Assembly: GCA_964620045.1 (NCBI GenBank) | Contig: CAZUJL010000001.1 | Span: 62,001 to 126,000 of the forward strand | Direction: 5' to 3' | DNA from: VFKU01 sp964620045 | Lineage (GTDB): Bacteria > Hydrogenedentota > Hydrogenedentia > Hydrogenedentales > GCA-2746185 | Length of the DNA: 64,000 bases | In this document: positions 25,934 to 34,784 of the stretch, piece by piece | Position numbering within the stretch: position 1 is the stretch's first letter | How the letters are laid out: every line of letters begins with the position of its first letter | Translations under genes and position numbers: made by a program | Notes under the pieces: generated by a model | Seen by the model: only the letters and a program-made list of their open reading frames with translations | Told to the model about the DNA's origin: nothing | Databases searched by the model: none

Positions 25934-26070
25934 GACACGGTGTCCTCCTTGTTCAGAAGGTCAACATTCTAGCGCACCGCCTCGATTCCCGCGGACGCCT
26001 TGACTCCCCCGCCACCGCCATGGTGTTGTAGGCGGCCGAGTCTGGGGCACAACCTGCGAGAGGGGTACGT

Positions 26071-26835
26071 ATGCAAAATTTCTGGGCGGAACTGATCGGC
26101 ACGATGATCCTGATCATCCTTGGCGACGGCGTGGTCGCCAACGTGGTGCTCAGCAAGACGAAAGGCAACAACGCCGGCTGGATCGTGATCACCGCCGGCT
26201 GGGCCTTCGCAGTGACGCTCGGCGTATACGCCGTCGGCCGCATCAGCGGCGCGCACCTGAACCCCGCGGTCACGATTGCGCTCGCGTCCACCGGCTCGCT
26301 CGAATGGAACCTTGTGCCGCAGTACCTCGGCGCACAGATGCTCGGCGCGTTCATCGGCGCCGTCGTCGTCTATCTCGCCTATCTTCCGCACTGGAAAGAA
26401 ACCTCCGATCCCGGCACAAAGCTGGCCGTATTCTCCACCGGCCCGGCCGTGCGTTCACCGATCGCCAACCTCATCACTGAGTTCGTGGGCACGTGGGTGC
26501 TGGTGTTCGCCACGTCCGCCATTGGCGCGAACTTCGCCGAAAATAATTCCGGTGCCATCGGCAACATCGATCTCGCCGGCGCGTTCAGCACGGGCATCAA
26601 CCCGCTGCTCGTCGGCGTGACGGTCTTCGCGATTGGTCTCTCGCTCGGCGGCCCGACCGGCTATGCGATCAACCCCGCGCGCGACCTCGGCCCGCGCATC
26701 GCGCACGCCATCCTGCCGATTCCCGGCAAGGGCGATTCGGACTGGGGCTACGCGTGGATTCCCGTCGTCGGCCCGATCCTCGGCGGCATCGCGGGCGCGT
26801 TCAGCTTTCAGATCATGAACGGAATGTGGCAGTAA
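26071..26835 (+). CDS. glpF: Glycerol uptake facilitator (aquaglyceroporin)
   Basis: The 254-residue six-helix protein is a MIP-family channel. Both half-helix motifs are intact: HLNPAVT in the first half and AINPARD in the second. The Asp after NPAR is characteristic of glycerol facilitators rather than pure water channels. glpK follows after 28 nt on the same strand, which confirms glycerol as the substrate. The gap 25934-26070 has TTGACT at 26000 but no convincing -10 box. Confidence 0.92.
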   Translation: MQNFWAELIGTMILIILGDGVVANVVLSKTKGNNAGWIVITAGWAFAVTLGVYAVGRISGAHLNPAVTIALASTGSLEWNLVPQYLGAQMLGAFIGAVVVYLAYLPHWKETSDPGTKLAVFSTGPAVRSPIANLITEFVGTWVLVFATSAIGANFAENNSGAIGNIDLAGAFSTGINPLLVGVTVFAIGLSLGGPTGYAINPARDLGPRIAHAILPIPGKGDSDWGYAWIPVVGPILGGIAGAFSFQIMNGMWQ

Positions 26836-26863
26836 GCCTTACGTCCATCTCAGGAGAAACACG

Positions 26864-28363
26864 ATGCCCAAAGCCAAATACATCCTCGCGCTTGACCAAG
26901 GCACGACGTCGAGCCGTTCGATCCTGTTCAAATACGACGGCACCATCGCCGCTGTCGCGCAGCAGGAGTTCCCGCAGATCTTCCCGTCGCCGGGACACGT
27001 CGAGCATGACCCGATGGCGATCTGGAAGACTCAGCTCGCCACCGCGCGCGCGGTGATCAAGAAGGCCAAAGCGAAGCCGACCGACATCGCCGCGATCGGC
27101 ATTACGAACCAGCGCGAGACGACGGTGCTGTGGGATCGCAAAACGGGCAAGCCGCTGCAGAACGCGATCGTGTGGCAGAGCCGCATCACGGCGCCGATCT
27201 GCGAACGCCTGAAAGCGCAGGGGCTGGAAGAAACCTTCCGCAAGAAGACCGGTCTCGTCGTCGACGCGTATTTCTCCGGCACGAAGATGAAGTACATCCT
27301 CGACAAGCACAAGGGCGCGCGCGACAAGGCGCGACAGGGCAGCGTGCTCGCCGGCACGATCGATACGTGGCTGCTGTGGAATCTGACCGGCGGCAAAGTG
27401 CACGCGACCGATCCGAGCAACGCGAGTCGCACGCTCATTTACAACATCCACGAGATGCAGTGGGACAAACAGTTGCTCGATGTGCTCGACATCCCCGCCG
27501 CGATGCTTCCGAAAGTCATGGATTCCTCTGGGGTCTTCGGATACACCGACGAAAAACTGTTCGGCGCGCCGATCCCCATCACGGGCATCGCGGGCGATCA
27601 GCAGGCGGCCACCTTTGGCCAGGGTTGCTTCCAGCCGGGCATGGTGAAAAACACCTACGGCACCGGCTGCTTCATTCTGATGAACACCGGCGACAAGGCC
27701 GTCGCGTCGAAGTCCGGCCTGCTCACGACCATCGGCTGGAGCATCGGCGGCAAAGTCACCTATTGCCTTGAAGGTTCCGTCTTCATCGGCGGCGCGGCGG
27801 TGCAGTGGTTGCGCGACGGCCTGAAGGTGATCAAGAAATCGCCGGATGTAAACAAGCTCGCCCAAACGGTGAAGGACAACGGCGGCGTGTATTTCGTCCC
27901 GGCCTTCGTTGGTCTCGGCACTCCCCATTGGGACCCCTACGCGCGCGGCATCATCGTCGGCCTCGAGCGCGGCACCACGGTTGGCCACATCGCGCGCGCC
28001 ACGATCGAATCGATGGCCTTCCAATCGCGCGACGTCTTCGAAGCGATGGAGAAGGATTCCGGCGTGAAACTGAGCGGACTGCGCGTGGACGGCGGCGCGA
28101 CCGGCAGCACGATGATGCTGCAGTTCCAAGCCGACCTGCTCGGTGTAAAGGTGCAGAAACCCAAAGTTGCGGAGACCACGGCCCTCGGCGCGGCGTACCT
28201 CGCCGGACTGGCGGTTGGCTTCTGGAAAGACAAGGGCGACGTAACTAAAAATTGGGCGCTCGACAAGGAATTCAAGCCGAAGATGCAGCCCGATACCCGC
28301 ACCAAGCACATCTCCGCATGGCAGGACGCCGTGCGCCGGTCGAAGGGGTGGGCGAAGGCCTAG
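26864..28363 (+). CDS. glpK: Glycerol kinase
   Basis: The 499-residue protein is GlpK, which phosphorylates glycerol entering through GlpF. FGGY-kinase signatures are clear: ALDQGTTSSRSI at the N-terminus, the GITNQRETTVLWD block, GIAGDQQAATFGQGCF, KNTYGTGCF and the C-terminal GLRVDGGATGST. Length is normal. CAGGAGAAACACG precedes the ATG. No glpD or regulator is present nearby. Confidence 0.96.
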   Translation: MPKAKYILALDQGTTSSRSILFKYDGTIAAVAQQEFPQIFPSPGHVEHDPMAIWKTQLATARAVIKKAKAKPTDIAAIGITNQRETTVLWDRKTGKPLQNAIVWQSRITAPICERLKAQGLEETFRKKTGLVVDAYFSGTKMKYILDKHKGARDKARQGSVLAGTIDTWLLWNLTGGKVHATDPSNASRTLIYNIHEMQWDKQLLDVLDIPAAMLPKVMDSSGVFGYTDEKLFGAPIPITGIAGDQQAATFGQGCFQPGMVKNTYGTGCFILMNTGDKAVASKSGLLTTIGWSIGGKVTYCLEGSVFIGGAAVQWLRDGLKVIKKSPDVNKLAQTVKDNGGVYFVPAFVGLGTPHWDPYARGIIVGLERGTTVGHIARATIESMAFQSRDVFEAMEKDSGVKLSGLRVDGGATGSTMMLQFQADLLGVKVQKPKVAETTALGAAYLAGLAVGFWKDKGDVTKNWALDKEFKPKMQPDTRTKHISAWQDAVRRSKGWAKA

Positions 28364-28383
28364 GCCACCGCGCCAATGATCTA

Positions 28384-28412
28384 TTGACCGACGCTGTTCT
28401 CGGTGCAATAAT
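28384..28412 (+). promoter_or_regulatory. Sigma70 promoter for the zinc-finger/TPR-like/rlmB genes
   Basis: TTGACC at 28384-28389, 17-nt spacer, AATAAT at 28407-28412. Each box differs from consensus at one position. The predicted start is near 28419, about 18 nt before the next ATG. Confidence 0.65.
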
Positions 28413-28436
28413 CGCAGTTAGCCAAAGGAATATTGA

Positions 28437-28775
28437 ATGCCTGCCGGAATGCTCTCCAGTTGCCCGAACCATCCCGCCGTCGAGGCGACGGGACGGTGCA
28501 AGCAATGCAGCAAGCCTTTTTGCGATGTCTGCGCGGTGCGCGGCGCGACGGGGAATTTCTGCTCGTCCGTGTGCAAGGAAAAGCACGAAGCGTATGTGCA
28601 GCGCGCGGCGAAGCTCGACGACATGCAGCGCGGCACGAGCTTCTTCGCCAAGTCGTGGATGCGTATCCAAAAACTGCTCGTGTTTTTGATCGTAATTTTG
28701 ATCCTCGCGGTAGTCGTGCATTTCTTCGGTGTTCCCGTGCCGTATCTAAGTGATTTCCTAAATCAGTATTTCTAA
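28437..28775 (+). CDS. Small zinc-finger membrane protein (112 aa)
   Basis: Residues 9-50 form a B-box-like zinc-binding module (CPNHPAVEATGRCKQC followed by FCDVC and FCSSVC), and residues about 78-98 form one strongly hydrophobic helix. The family is common in uncultured bacteria but its role is unknown; binding to a protein partner at the membrane is a guess. AAAGGAA precedes the ATG. A second zinc-finger membrane protein lies at 56860-57819. Confidence 0.65.
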   Translation: MPAGMLSSCPNHPAVEATGRCKQCSKPFCDVCAVRGATGNFCSSVCKEKHEAYVQRAAKLDDMQRGTSFFAKSWMRIQKLLVFLIVILILAVVVHFFGVPVPYLSDFLNQYF

Positions 28776-28815
28776 CCGGGACGCGTGCGTCCCTCCTTGG
28801 GGAAGGAATCATTGT

Positions 28816-29274
28816 ATGGATCTTAGTTGGTTGAAATGGTTGGCGATTGTGCTGGTCGTATTTGGTTTGGGCTGGCTCGTCACCGCGGGCGGCGTGAACT
28901 ACATGTACAAGAGCGCCACCTCCGGCACGGTTGGTGTGGATGCCGGCAAAGACAAAATCAACGAAGCGAAGCTGTCCAAGTACGGCGGCTTTTTGATGGC
29001 TACGTTCCGGTACGAAGGCGCGGAAAAATTCTATGACACCGCGATTCGTCGCTTCCCGGCCGGCGCGAACTACTACTGGAACCGTTACCAGTTGGCGCGC
29101 GCCCTGGAAAAGCAGGACGAAATCCAGCAGGCGGTCGAACACCTCCTGTATCTGTATGACAACGATGGGAATTCGCACGATTCGCGCGTCCCGAATCAGG
29201 ACACGCTGAAGCTGCGCATCCAAAAGCTCATCGAGGTCAATCAGCTCGACATGGATCCGTTCGGCGAACGGTGA
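28816..29274 (+). CDS. Membrane-anchored TPR-like protein (152 aa)
   Basis: An N-terminal hydrophobic helix (about residues 5-25) is followed by a soluble helical part. The segment from about 60 to 125 has the spacing of one to two tetratricopeptide-like repeats (FRYEGAEKFYDTAIRRFP, NRYQLARALEKQDEIQQAV). It lies 40 nt after the zinc-finger gene and its stop overlaps the rlmB start (GTGA). I do not recognise a named family. Confidence 0.55.
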   Translation: MDLSWLKWLAIVLVVFGLGWLVTAGGVNYMYKSATSGTVGVDAGKDKINEAKLSKYGGFLMATFRYEGAEKFYDTAIRRFPAGANYYWNRYQLARALEKQDEIQQAVEHLLYLYDNDGNSHDSRVPNQDTLKLRIQKLIEVNQLDMDPFGER

Positions 29275-30014
29275 GTCCTGAACGCAGTCAGACCGATCTC
29301 GTTTACGGTCGTAATTCTGTCCTGGAGTGCCTGCGCGCGCGGCGGCGGCGTTGCCGTGCCCTGCACGTGCTCGCCGGCGGCGAGGATCTCGACGAAATCC
29401 GCGAAGCCGCGGAAGGCGTACGCATCGTTGAAGCGGCGCGCGCGGATCTTGATCGTCTCACCAAGAACGGCGTGCATCAGGGCGTTGTGCTCGAGTGCGA
29501 TCCGTTGCCGTTGTACGACCTGAAAGTCTGGCTCGATCGTCCAATCGCGAAAGATGCCGTCGTAGTCTTGCTCGATGGTGTCACCGATCCGCACAACCTC
29601 GGCGCGATTGCGCGTTCCGCCGCCGCGATGGGCGCCGCCGCGCTGATGCTGCCCGAAGATCGCGCGGCACCGATCACGGCCACCGCCGTGAAGTCCGCGT
29701 CCGGCGCGATGGAACATATCGACCTTGTCCGCGTGAAAAATGTCGCGCGCGCGATCGAACAACTCAAGGAACACGAGTTCTGGATCGCGGCGCTTGATCC
29801 CGACGGCGACAAGACGCTGTGGGAAGCCGACCTCGGCGGACGCATCGGGCTCGTCATCGGCAGCGAAGGCGCAGGCCTGCGCAGGCTCGTGAAGGAGTCC
29901 TGCGATTTCGCCGTGCGCATCCCGCTGCCCGGGCCCATTCCCAGCCTGAACGCTTCCGTCAGCGCCGCGATCGCGCTGGCCGAATGCCTGCGCCGACGCC
30001 AGCCGCCGAAGTGA
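29271..30014 (+). CDS. rlmB: 23S rRNA 2'-O-ribose methyltransferase, RlmB type
   Basis: The 247-residue SpoU/TrmH-family protein has the three knot motifs: DPHNLGAIARSA, LVIGSEGAGL and the IPLPGPIPSLNASVSAA block. An N-terminal L30e-like substrate-binding domain covers residues 8-80 (GRNSVLECLRARR). In E. coli RlmB methylates G2251 of 23S rRNA; other substrates are possible for this family. It starts at GTG 29271, overlapping the previous stop by 4 bases. Confidence 0.85.
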   Translation: MSPERSQTDLVYGRNSVLECLRARRRRCRALHVLAGGEDLDEIREAAEGVRIVEAARADLDRLTKNGVHQGVVLECDPLPLYDLKVWLDRPIAKDAVVVLLDGVTDPHNLGAIARSAAAMGAAALMLPEDRAAPITATAVKSASGAMEHIDLVRVKNVARAIEQLKEHEFWIAALDPDGDKTLWEADLGGRIGLVIGSEGAGLRRLVKESCDFAVRIPLPGPIPSLNASVSAAIALAECLRRRQPPK

Positions 30015-30040
30015 CCCGCCGCCCGCCCCGGCGCTATACT
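30011..30040 (+). promoter_or_regulatory. Possible promoter for the carbamoyltransferase operon
   Basis: GTGACC at 30011-30016, 18-nt spacer, TATACT at 30035-30040, about 22 nt before the ATG. It overlaps the rlmB stop. Confidence 0.45.
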
Positions 30041-30062
30041 CCCACCGGGGGCTGCACCACCC

Positions 30063-31760
30063 ATGAACATCTTGGGTATCGGGGGATACTCGCACGATTC
30101 CGCGGCGGCATTGGTCTGCGACGGCACGCTCGTCGCGGCGGTGGCCGAGGAACGTCTGACGCGCATCAAGCACCAGGGCGGACCGCCTAAAAACGCGGCA
30201 GCCTGGTGCATCGAATCGGCCGGATTGAGTCCGCGCGACATCGACTACGTCGCGGCCTACATGCGGCCCGGCGAACGTGTGGCGCGGCGCCTCGCCTATC
30301 GCCTGAAAACAGCCGTGCGTGCGCCGTTTTACTCCGCCGCCTATGCCGGGTACGAACTCGCACACAACGCGCGCTATATCCTCGACATGCGCAGCCTCTG
30401 CGGGCCGCGCGCGAAGCTACGCTTCATGGCGCACCACCCTGCCCATGCCGCGAGCGCGTTCTTGGTGTCCCCATTCGACGAAGCCGCGCTGCTCACGATC
30501 GACTATATCGGCGAATGGACCTCCACGTGGCAAGGCGTCGGCCGCGGCACGAAGATCGAACAACTCCACGCGATCGACTACCCGCATTCGCTCGGCGTGT
30601 TCTATTCGGCGATTACGGACTATCTCGGCTTCCAGCGCGCGAGCGATGAATATAAAGTCATGGGCCTCGCACCCTACGGCGAGCCGGAGTACTACGAAGA
30701 CTTCCGCCAAATCGTCGCGCCGAACGGGCGCCTCGGCGACTATCAAATTAATCTCGACTGGACCGCGTATCAGTATCAGCCGGGATCGAAGCGCGGATAT
30801 TTTTCGGAAAAATTCCTCAAACGTTTTGGTGATCCACGCCGCAAGGGCGAAGACGTTGAAGCCCGCCACCGCAACATTGCGGCCTCCGCGCAGAAAGTGC
30901 TGGAGGAAGCCGTGTTGCGCATGGCGCGCGCGCTGCAAGCGGAAACCGGCCTGAAAAATCTCTGTCTCGCGGGCGGTGTGGCGCTAAATTGTTCGATGAA
31001 CGGCCGCCTACTGCGCGAAGGCCCGTTCGAGCGCATCTTCATTCAGCCTGCCGCGGGCGACGACGGAATCGCTATCGGCGGCGCGATGCACTTGCACCAC
31101 CAACTTGCCGACGCGCCGCGCGGGACGGAACTGCGCGATGCACGCCTGGGGCCGCATTTCTCCGATGCTCAGATCCGCGGGGCGATCGCCTCGGCCGGTG
31201 TCGCACACGCAACGCCAGCCGATCTCGAAGCGCGCGCGGCCGAATTGATCGCCGAAGGCAACATCGTCGGGTGGTTTCAGGACCGCGCAGAGTTCGGCCC
31301 GCGTGCGCTTGGAGCCCGCAGTATTCTCGCCGACCCGACGCGCGTCGACATGAAGGATCGCGTGAACTCCGTCGTGAAGCACCGCGAACCGTTCCGCCCC
31401 TTCGCGCCGAGCTGCATCGAAGAGCGCGCCGAGGAATTCTTCCCCGGCTGCGGCCGCTCGCCCTTCATGCTGTTCGTGCACAACGTCGCGCCGGACAAGC
31501 AGCACCTGCTTCCCGCAATCACGCACGTGGACGGCACCGCGCGTGCGCAAACCGTCTCCGCCGCGATCCAGCCACGTTACCACCGGTTGCTGTGCGAGTT
31601 CGAAAAGCGCCGCGGCGTGCCCGTGGTGCTGAACACTTCCTTCAATGTCATGGGCGAGCCGATCGTCAACACGCCGGACGACGCCATTCGCTGCTTCCAG
31701 GGCACGGGCATCGACGCGCTCGTCCTCGGCGATCACGTCATCGTGAAACCCGTCCGATGA
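30063..31760 (+). CDS. O-carbamoyltransferase, NodU/CmcH/TobZ family
   Basis: The 565-residue protein belongs to the carbamoyltransferases that transfer a carbamoyl group from carbamoyl phosphate, through a carbamoyl-adenylate, to sugar hydroxyls. Residues 1-350 form the Kae1-like ATPase-type domain, with GIGGYSHDSAAALV at the start, the iron-binding pattern H124-x3-H128 in AHHPAHAASAF, and ALNCSMNGRL. Residues 380-560 form the C-terminal domain, with FGPRALGARSILADP and VVLNTSFNVMGEPIV. The next gene overlaps by 4 bases and is a glycosyltransferase, so the acceptor is probably a surface or capsular glycan. Confidence 0.9.
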   Translation: MNILGIGGYSHDSAAALVCDGTLVAAVAEERLTRIKHQGGPPKNAAAWCIESAGLSPRDIDYVAAYMRPGERVARRLAYRLKTAVRAPFYSAAYAGYELAHNARYILDMRSLCGPRAKLRFMAHHPAHAASAFLVSPFDEAALLTIDYIGEWTSTWQGVGRGTKIEQLHAIDYPHSLGVFYSAITDYLGFQRASDEYKVMGLAPYGEPEYYEDFRQIVAPNGRLGDYQINLDWTAYQYQPGSKRGYFSEKFLKRFGDPRRKGEDVEARHRNIAASAQKVLEEAVLRMARALQAETGLKNLCLAGGVALNCSMNGRLLREGPFERIFIQPAAGDDGIAIGGAMHLHHQLADAPRGTELRDARLGPHFSDAQIRGAIASAGVAHATPADLEARAAELIAEGNIVGWFQDRAEFGPRALGARSILADPTRVDMKDRVNSVVKHREPFRPFAPSCIEERAEEFFPGCGRSPFMLFVHNVAPDKQHLLPAITHVDGTARAQTVSAAIQPRYHRLLCEFEKRRGVPVVLNTSFNVMGEPIVNTPDDAIRCFQGTGIDALVLGDHVIVKPVR

Positions 31761-32887
31761 AAATCCTGATCCCCACCGCCGACTATCCTCCGATCGAAGG
31801 CGGCATTTCGACCGTCACGCTACAGTTGTCGCGCGAATTGGCCGCGCTGGGGCACGAAGTCACCGTCGTCGCGCCGTGGTTTGCACGCATGAAAGACTTT
31901 GATCGAGCGGAACCGGTGACAGTGAAACGTTTCCACGGCTACGGCCTCGGCTGGGCCCGTTTCGCGCCGATGGCGGCCGCATGCTGGCGCGAACTGCAGC
32001 AGACCGATTTGGTGATGGCCATCAACATCGCCTACGGTGGCCTGATTGGTCGCGCCGCACAGCAATTCTTCAACAAGCCGTACATCGCGTTTGGCTACGG
32101 CTACGAATTTCTGAAGTTCGACAAAAAATCCTTTGCGGCATCGTTGATTCGCAAGGCATACCAACACGCGAGGATAACCGTCGCCATCAGTAAATTTACG
32201 CGCAATGCGCTTGTCGACTTCGGCGTGCCGGCGTCTTCGGTCGAAATCTGCCTTCCCGGCGCGGGCGCCCCCACTCCTCCATCGCCGGCCGCGATCGACA
32301 CGCTCAAGCATAAGCTCAATCTCAACGGCCATCGGATTGTGCTATCCGTCGGCCGCATGGTGCCGCGCAAAGGCCACCTGACCCTCGTGCGCGCGATGCG
32401 GCCCGTGCTCGAGCACCACCCGGACACGGTGCTCGTCTGCGCCGGCCGTGGCCCCTGTCGCGCCGACGCGGAGCACCTCGCAACGTTATTAAACGTCTCC
32501 GAGCACGTGCGCTTCCCCGGCCATCTCAGCGACGACGAAATCGGCACGCTGTATTCCATGTGCGAGGTCTTCGCGATGCCGGCGGGCGAAGGCGCGCGCG
32601 GGCAAGTCGAGGGCTTTGGCCTCGTGTTCGCTGAAGCTGCGGCACGCGGCAAGCCCACCATCGCGGGCCGCTCCGGCGGCATGCCGGACGCCGTGCACGA
32701 CGGCGAAACGGGCCTACTGGTCACGCCCGAAGACACGCACGACACGGCGGCCGCGATCGGTCGCCTGCTTTCCGATCGTGCCTACGCCGCGCGGCTGGGC
32801 GAAGCCGGCCGCCGACGCGTGGAGACCGAACTCAACTGGTCCGCCTTCACCCGCGCCATCATGGAGGCGTACGCGCGCCGCTCATGA
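31757..32887 (+). CDS. Glycosyltransferase family 4
   Basis: The 376-residue GT-B protein starts at ATG 31757, overlapping the carbamoyltransferase stop (ATGA). Its N-terminal Rossmann half begins MKILIPTADYPPIEGGISTV and contains the glycine-rich acceptor loop. The C-terminal donor-binding half contains SVGRMVPRKGHLTLV and the E-x7-E region GFGLVFAEAAARGKP. The sugar specificity is not predictable. A large upstream extension of this frame is carbamoyltransferase sequence read in another frame. Confidence 0.9.
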   Translation: MKILIPTADYPPIEGGISTVTLQLSRELAALGHEVTVVAPWFARMKDFDRAEPVTVKRFHGYGLGWARFAPMAAACWRELQQTDLVMAINIAYGGLIGRAAQQFFNKPYIAFGYGYEFLKFDKKSFAASLIRKAYQHARITVAISKFTRNALVDFGVPASSVEICLPGAGAPTPPSPAAIDTLKHKLNLNGHRIVLSVGRMVPRKGHLTLVRAMRPVLEHHPDTVLVCAGRGPCRADAEHLATLLNVSEHVRFPGHLSDDEIGTLYSMCEVFAMPAGEGARGQVEGFGLVFAEAAARGKPTIAGRSGGMPDAVHDGETGLLVTPEDTHDTAAAIGRLLSDRAYAARLGEAGRRRVETELNWSAFTRAIMEAYARRS

Positions 32888-34056
32888 GTCGCCTCCGCGT
32901 CGCACATGTGATCACGCGCCTGTGCAAAGGCGGCGCGCAGGAGAACACCTTTCACACGGTTCGGCTCGCGAACCGGGACCGCTTCGAGGTCTCGCTGATC
33001 AGCGGCCCCACTTCCGGCGCGGAAGGCAGTATTGAGGATCGCGTTACGGACGCTGGCATCACCATCGATCGTGAATCCGCATTGGTCCGCGAGATATCGC
33101 CTGTACACGATCTCCGCGCACTTGCGGGGCTCGTCCAAAAATTTCGCCGCGGCCGCTTCGACATCGTGCACACGCACACCTCCAAGGCCGGCATGCTCGG
33201 CCGCGCGGCCGCGCGCATCGCGGGCGCGCCGATCGTCGTGCACACGCCGCACGGCAATATTTTCGACGGCTATTTCTCGCCACTCAAGACGCAACTCTTC
33301 ATCGCGGCCGAACGCTGGGCCGCGCGGCGCACGGATCGCATCATCGAGCTCACGCCCGGCGGCATCGAGGAGCACCTCTCGCGCGGCATCGGCCGCCGCG
33401 AACAGTTCGTCAGTATTTTCAGCGGCATCGATCTCTCGCCGTATGAACACGCGCGCATCGCGCGCACCAAAACCCGCGCGGCGCTTGGTCTGGGCGACGA
33501 TCAATTCGTCGTTGGCGCGGTCGGACGTCTTGAACCCATCAAGGGTTTCACGTACTTTATGGACGCTGTGGAAGCGATTGCGCCGCGCGTGCCGCGCGCG
33601 TGTTTCGTGCACGCGGGCGATGGTTCGGAAGCGCCGGCGTTGCGCTCGCGGGCCGGTGCACTGCGCGGGCGCGTGCAGTTCCTGGGCTTGCGCGAGGACG
33701 TGCCGGCGCTGATGGCGGCCTTCGATGTGCTCGTGGTGCCGTCGCTGAACGAGGGCATGGGGCGCGTGATCCTCGAAGCGGGCGCGGCCGGCACGCCGGT
33801 GGTGGCGACGCGCGTGGGGGGAATTCCCGAAATCGTGCGCGATGGCGAGACGGGTCTGCTCGTGCCGCCGAAAGACGCCCCCTCCATCGCGGGTGCCGTG
33901 CTGCAGTTGGTGAGCGACCCCGCGAAAGCCGCCACGATGGGTGCCGCGGCCCGCAGCCACGTAGCGCCGGATTTCAGCCTGGAACGCATGGTCATGCGCA
34001 TAGAAGCGCTTTACGAAGAACTCGTGCAGGAGAAACAGATTGACCGTCGGGGATGA
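32884..34056 (+). CDS. Glycosyltransferase family 4
   Basis: The 390-residue protein is a second GT-B/GT4 enzyme, only distantly like its neighbour. It begins RVAHVITRLCKGGAQENT, with the glycine-rich loop typical of the family, and has GAVGRLEPIKGFTYFMDA and EGMGRVILEAGAAGTPVVA in the donor half. It overlaps the previous gene by 4 bases and the next by 17, so the operon is tightly translated. No membrane segment is seen, so it probably works on a lipid-linked acceptor at the cytoplasmic face. Confidence 0.9.
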   Translation: MSRLRVAHVITRLCKGGAQENTFHTVRLANRDRFEVSLISGPTSGAEGSIEDRVTDAGITIDRESALVREISPVHDLRALAGLVQKFRRGRFDIVHTHTSKAGMLGRAAARIAGAPIVVHTPHGNIFDGYFSPLKTQLFIAAERWAARRTDRIIELTPGGIEEHLSRGIGRREQFVSIFSGIDLSPYEHARIARTKTRAALGLGDDQFVVGAVGRLEPIKGFTYFMDAVEAIAPRVPRACFVHAGDGSEAPALRSRAGALRGRVQFLGLREDVPALMAAFDVLVVPSLNEGMGRVILEAGAAGTPVVATRVGGIPEIVRDGETGLLVPPKDAPSIAGAVLQLVSDPAKAATMGAAARSHVAPDFSLERMVMRIEALYEELVQEKQIDRRG

Positions 34057-34762
34057 ATTTCTCTCGAAGCAGCGCCTGCTGGTGATCTCGCCGCACGCGG
34101 ACGACGAATCCTTCGGCTGCGCGGGCACGATGGCGCGGATTAAGGCCCTTGGCGGGCAGGTCTACGTGATGGTGTGCTCCGTCGGCGACCTGAAGCATTA
34201 CGACGGCACAACGGGCATCGTCACCGGCAACAAGCGCGAACAGGAATTGATCGAAGTTATGAATTACCTGAAGGTGGATGACTACGATGTGCTCTACCGC
34301 GACGAGCACTCGCACCTCCGCCTCGACGCGATCCCGCGGCGCGACCTGATTCAGAAAATCGAGCAGGACAGCAAGCTCGCGTACGACAAATTGAAGCCGA
34401 CGATGGTCGCCCTGCCCGTGTCGTCGTACAACCAGGATCACGAGGCCGTATTCCGCGCGGCGTTCACCGCGGCGCGGCCCGGCGTGCCGTCGCTGAAACC
34501 GTTTCAGCCGCTCGTGATCGGGTACAACAACACCTCGCTGTTCTGGAGCCTCGAGCGCGAGAAGTTTCACCCGAACTTTTACGTGGATATCTCGGACTTT
34601 CTGGAGCAAAAGCTCCACGCGCTCTCGCTGCATCACTCGCAGATGCGCGACGCGATCCACCATTCCAGCATCCAAAACGTCGAGTACACGGCGCGCCTGC
34701 GCGGCAGCGAGATTTCCGTTGCGGCGGCTGAAGGGTATATGGTTTTCCGCTGCGTCCTGTAA
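34040..34762 (+). CDS. PIG-L/LmbE family N-deacetylase
   Basis: The 240-residue protein has the zinc-binding signature of PIG-L deacetylases: S-P-H19-A-D21-D22-E at the N-terminus and the third ligand H134 in SYNQDHEAVF. Family members remove N-acetyl groups from sugars such as GlcNAc-inositol or glycan precursors. The start is TTG at 34040, with AGGAG at the correct distance, inside the end of the glycosyltransferase gene. Position in the operon suggests it deacetylates a sugar of the same glycan. Confidence 0.88.
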   Translation: MTVGDEFLSKQRLLVISPHADDESFGCAGTMARIKALGGQVYVMVCSVGDLKHYDGTTGIVTGNKREQELIEVMNYLKVDDYDVLYRDEHSHLRLDAIPRRDLIQKIEQDSKLAYDKLKPTMVALPVSSYNQDHEAVFRAAFTAARPGVPSLKPFQPLVIGYNNTSLFWSLEREKFHPNFYVDISDFLEQKLHALSLHHSQMRDAIHHSSIQNVEYTARLRGSEISVAAAEGYMVFRCVL

Positions 34763-34784
34763 CGCGGCCCACTGAAAGCGGACT

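Noticed and set aside
26813..28408. 531-residue minus-strand frame opposite glpK
   Set aside because: Antisense to an intact glycerol kinase; Arg/His-rich shadow.
30989..31756. N-terminal extension of the first glycosyltransferase
   Set aside because: This part is carbamoyltransferase sequence in another frame; ATG 31757 overlaps the upstream stop and begins a standard GT4 N-terminus.
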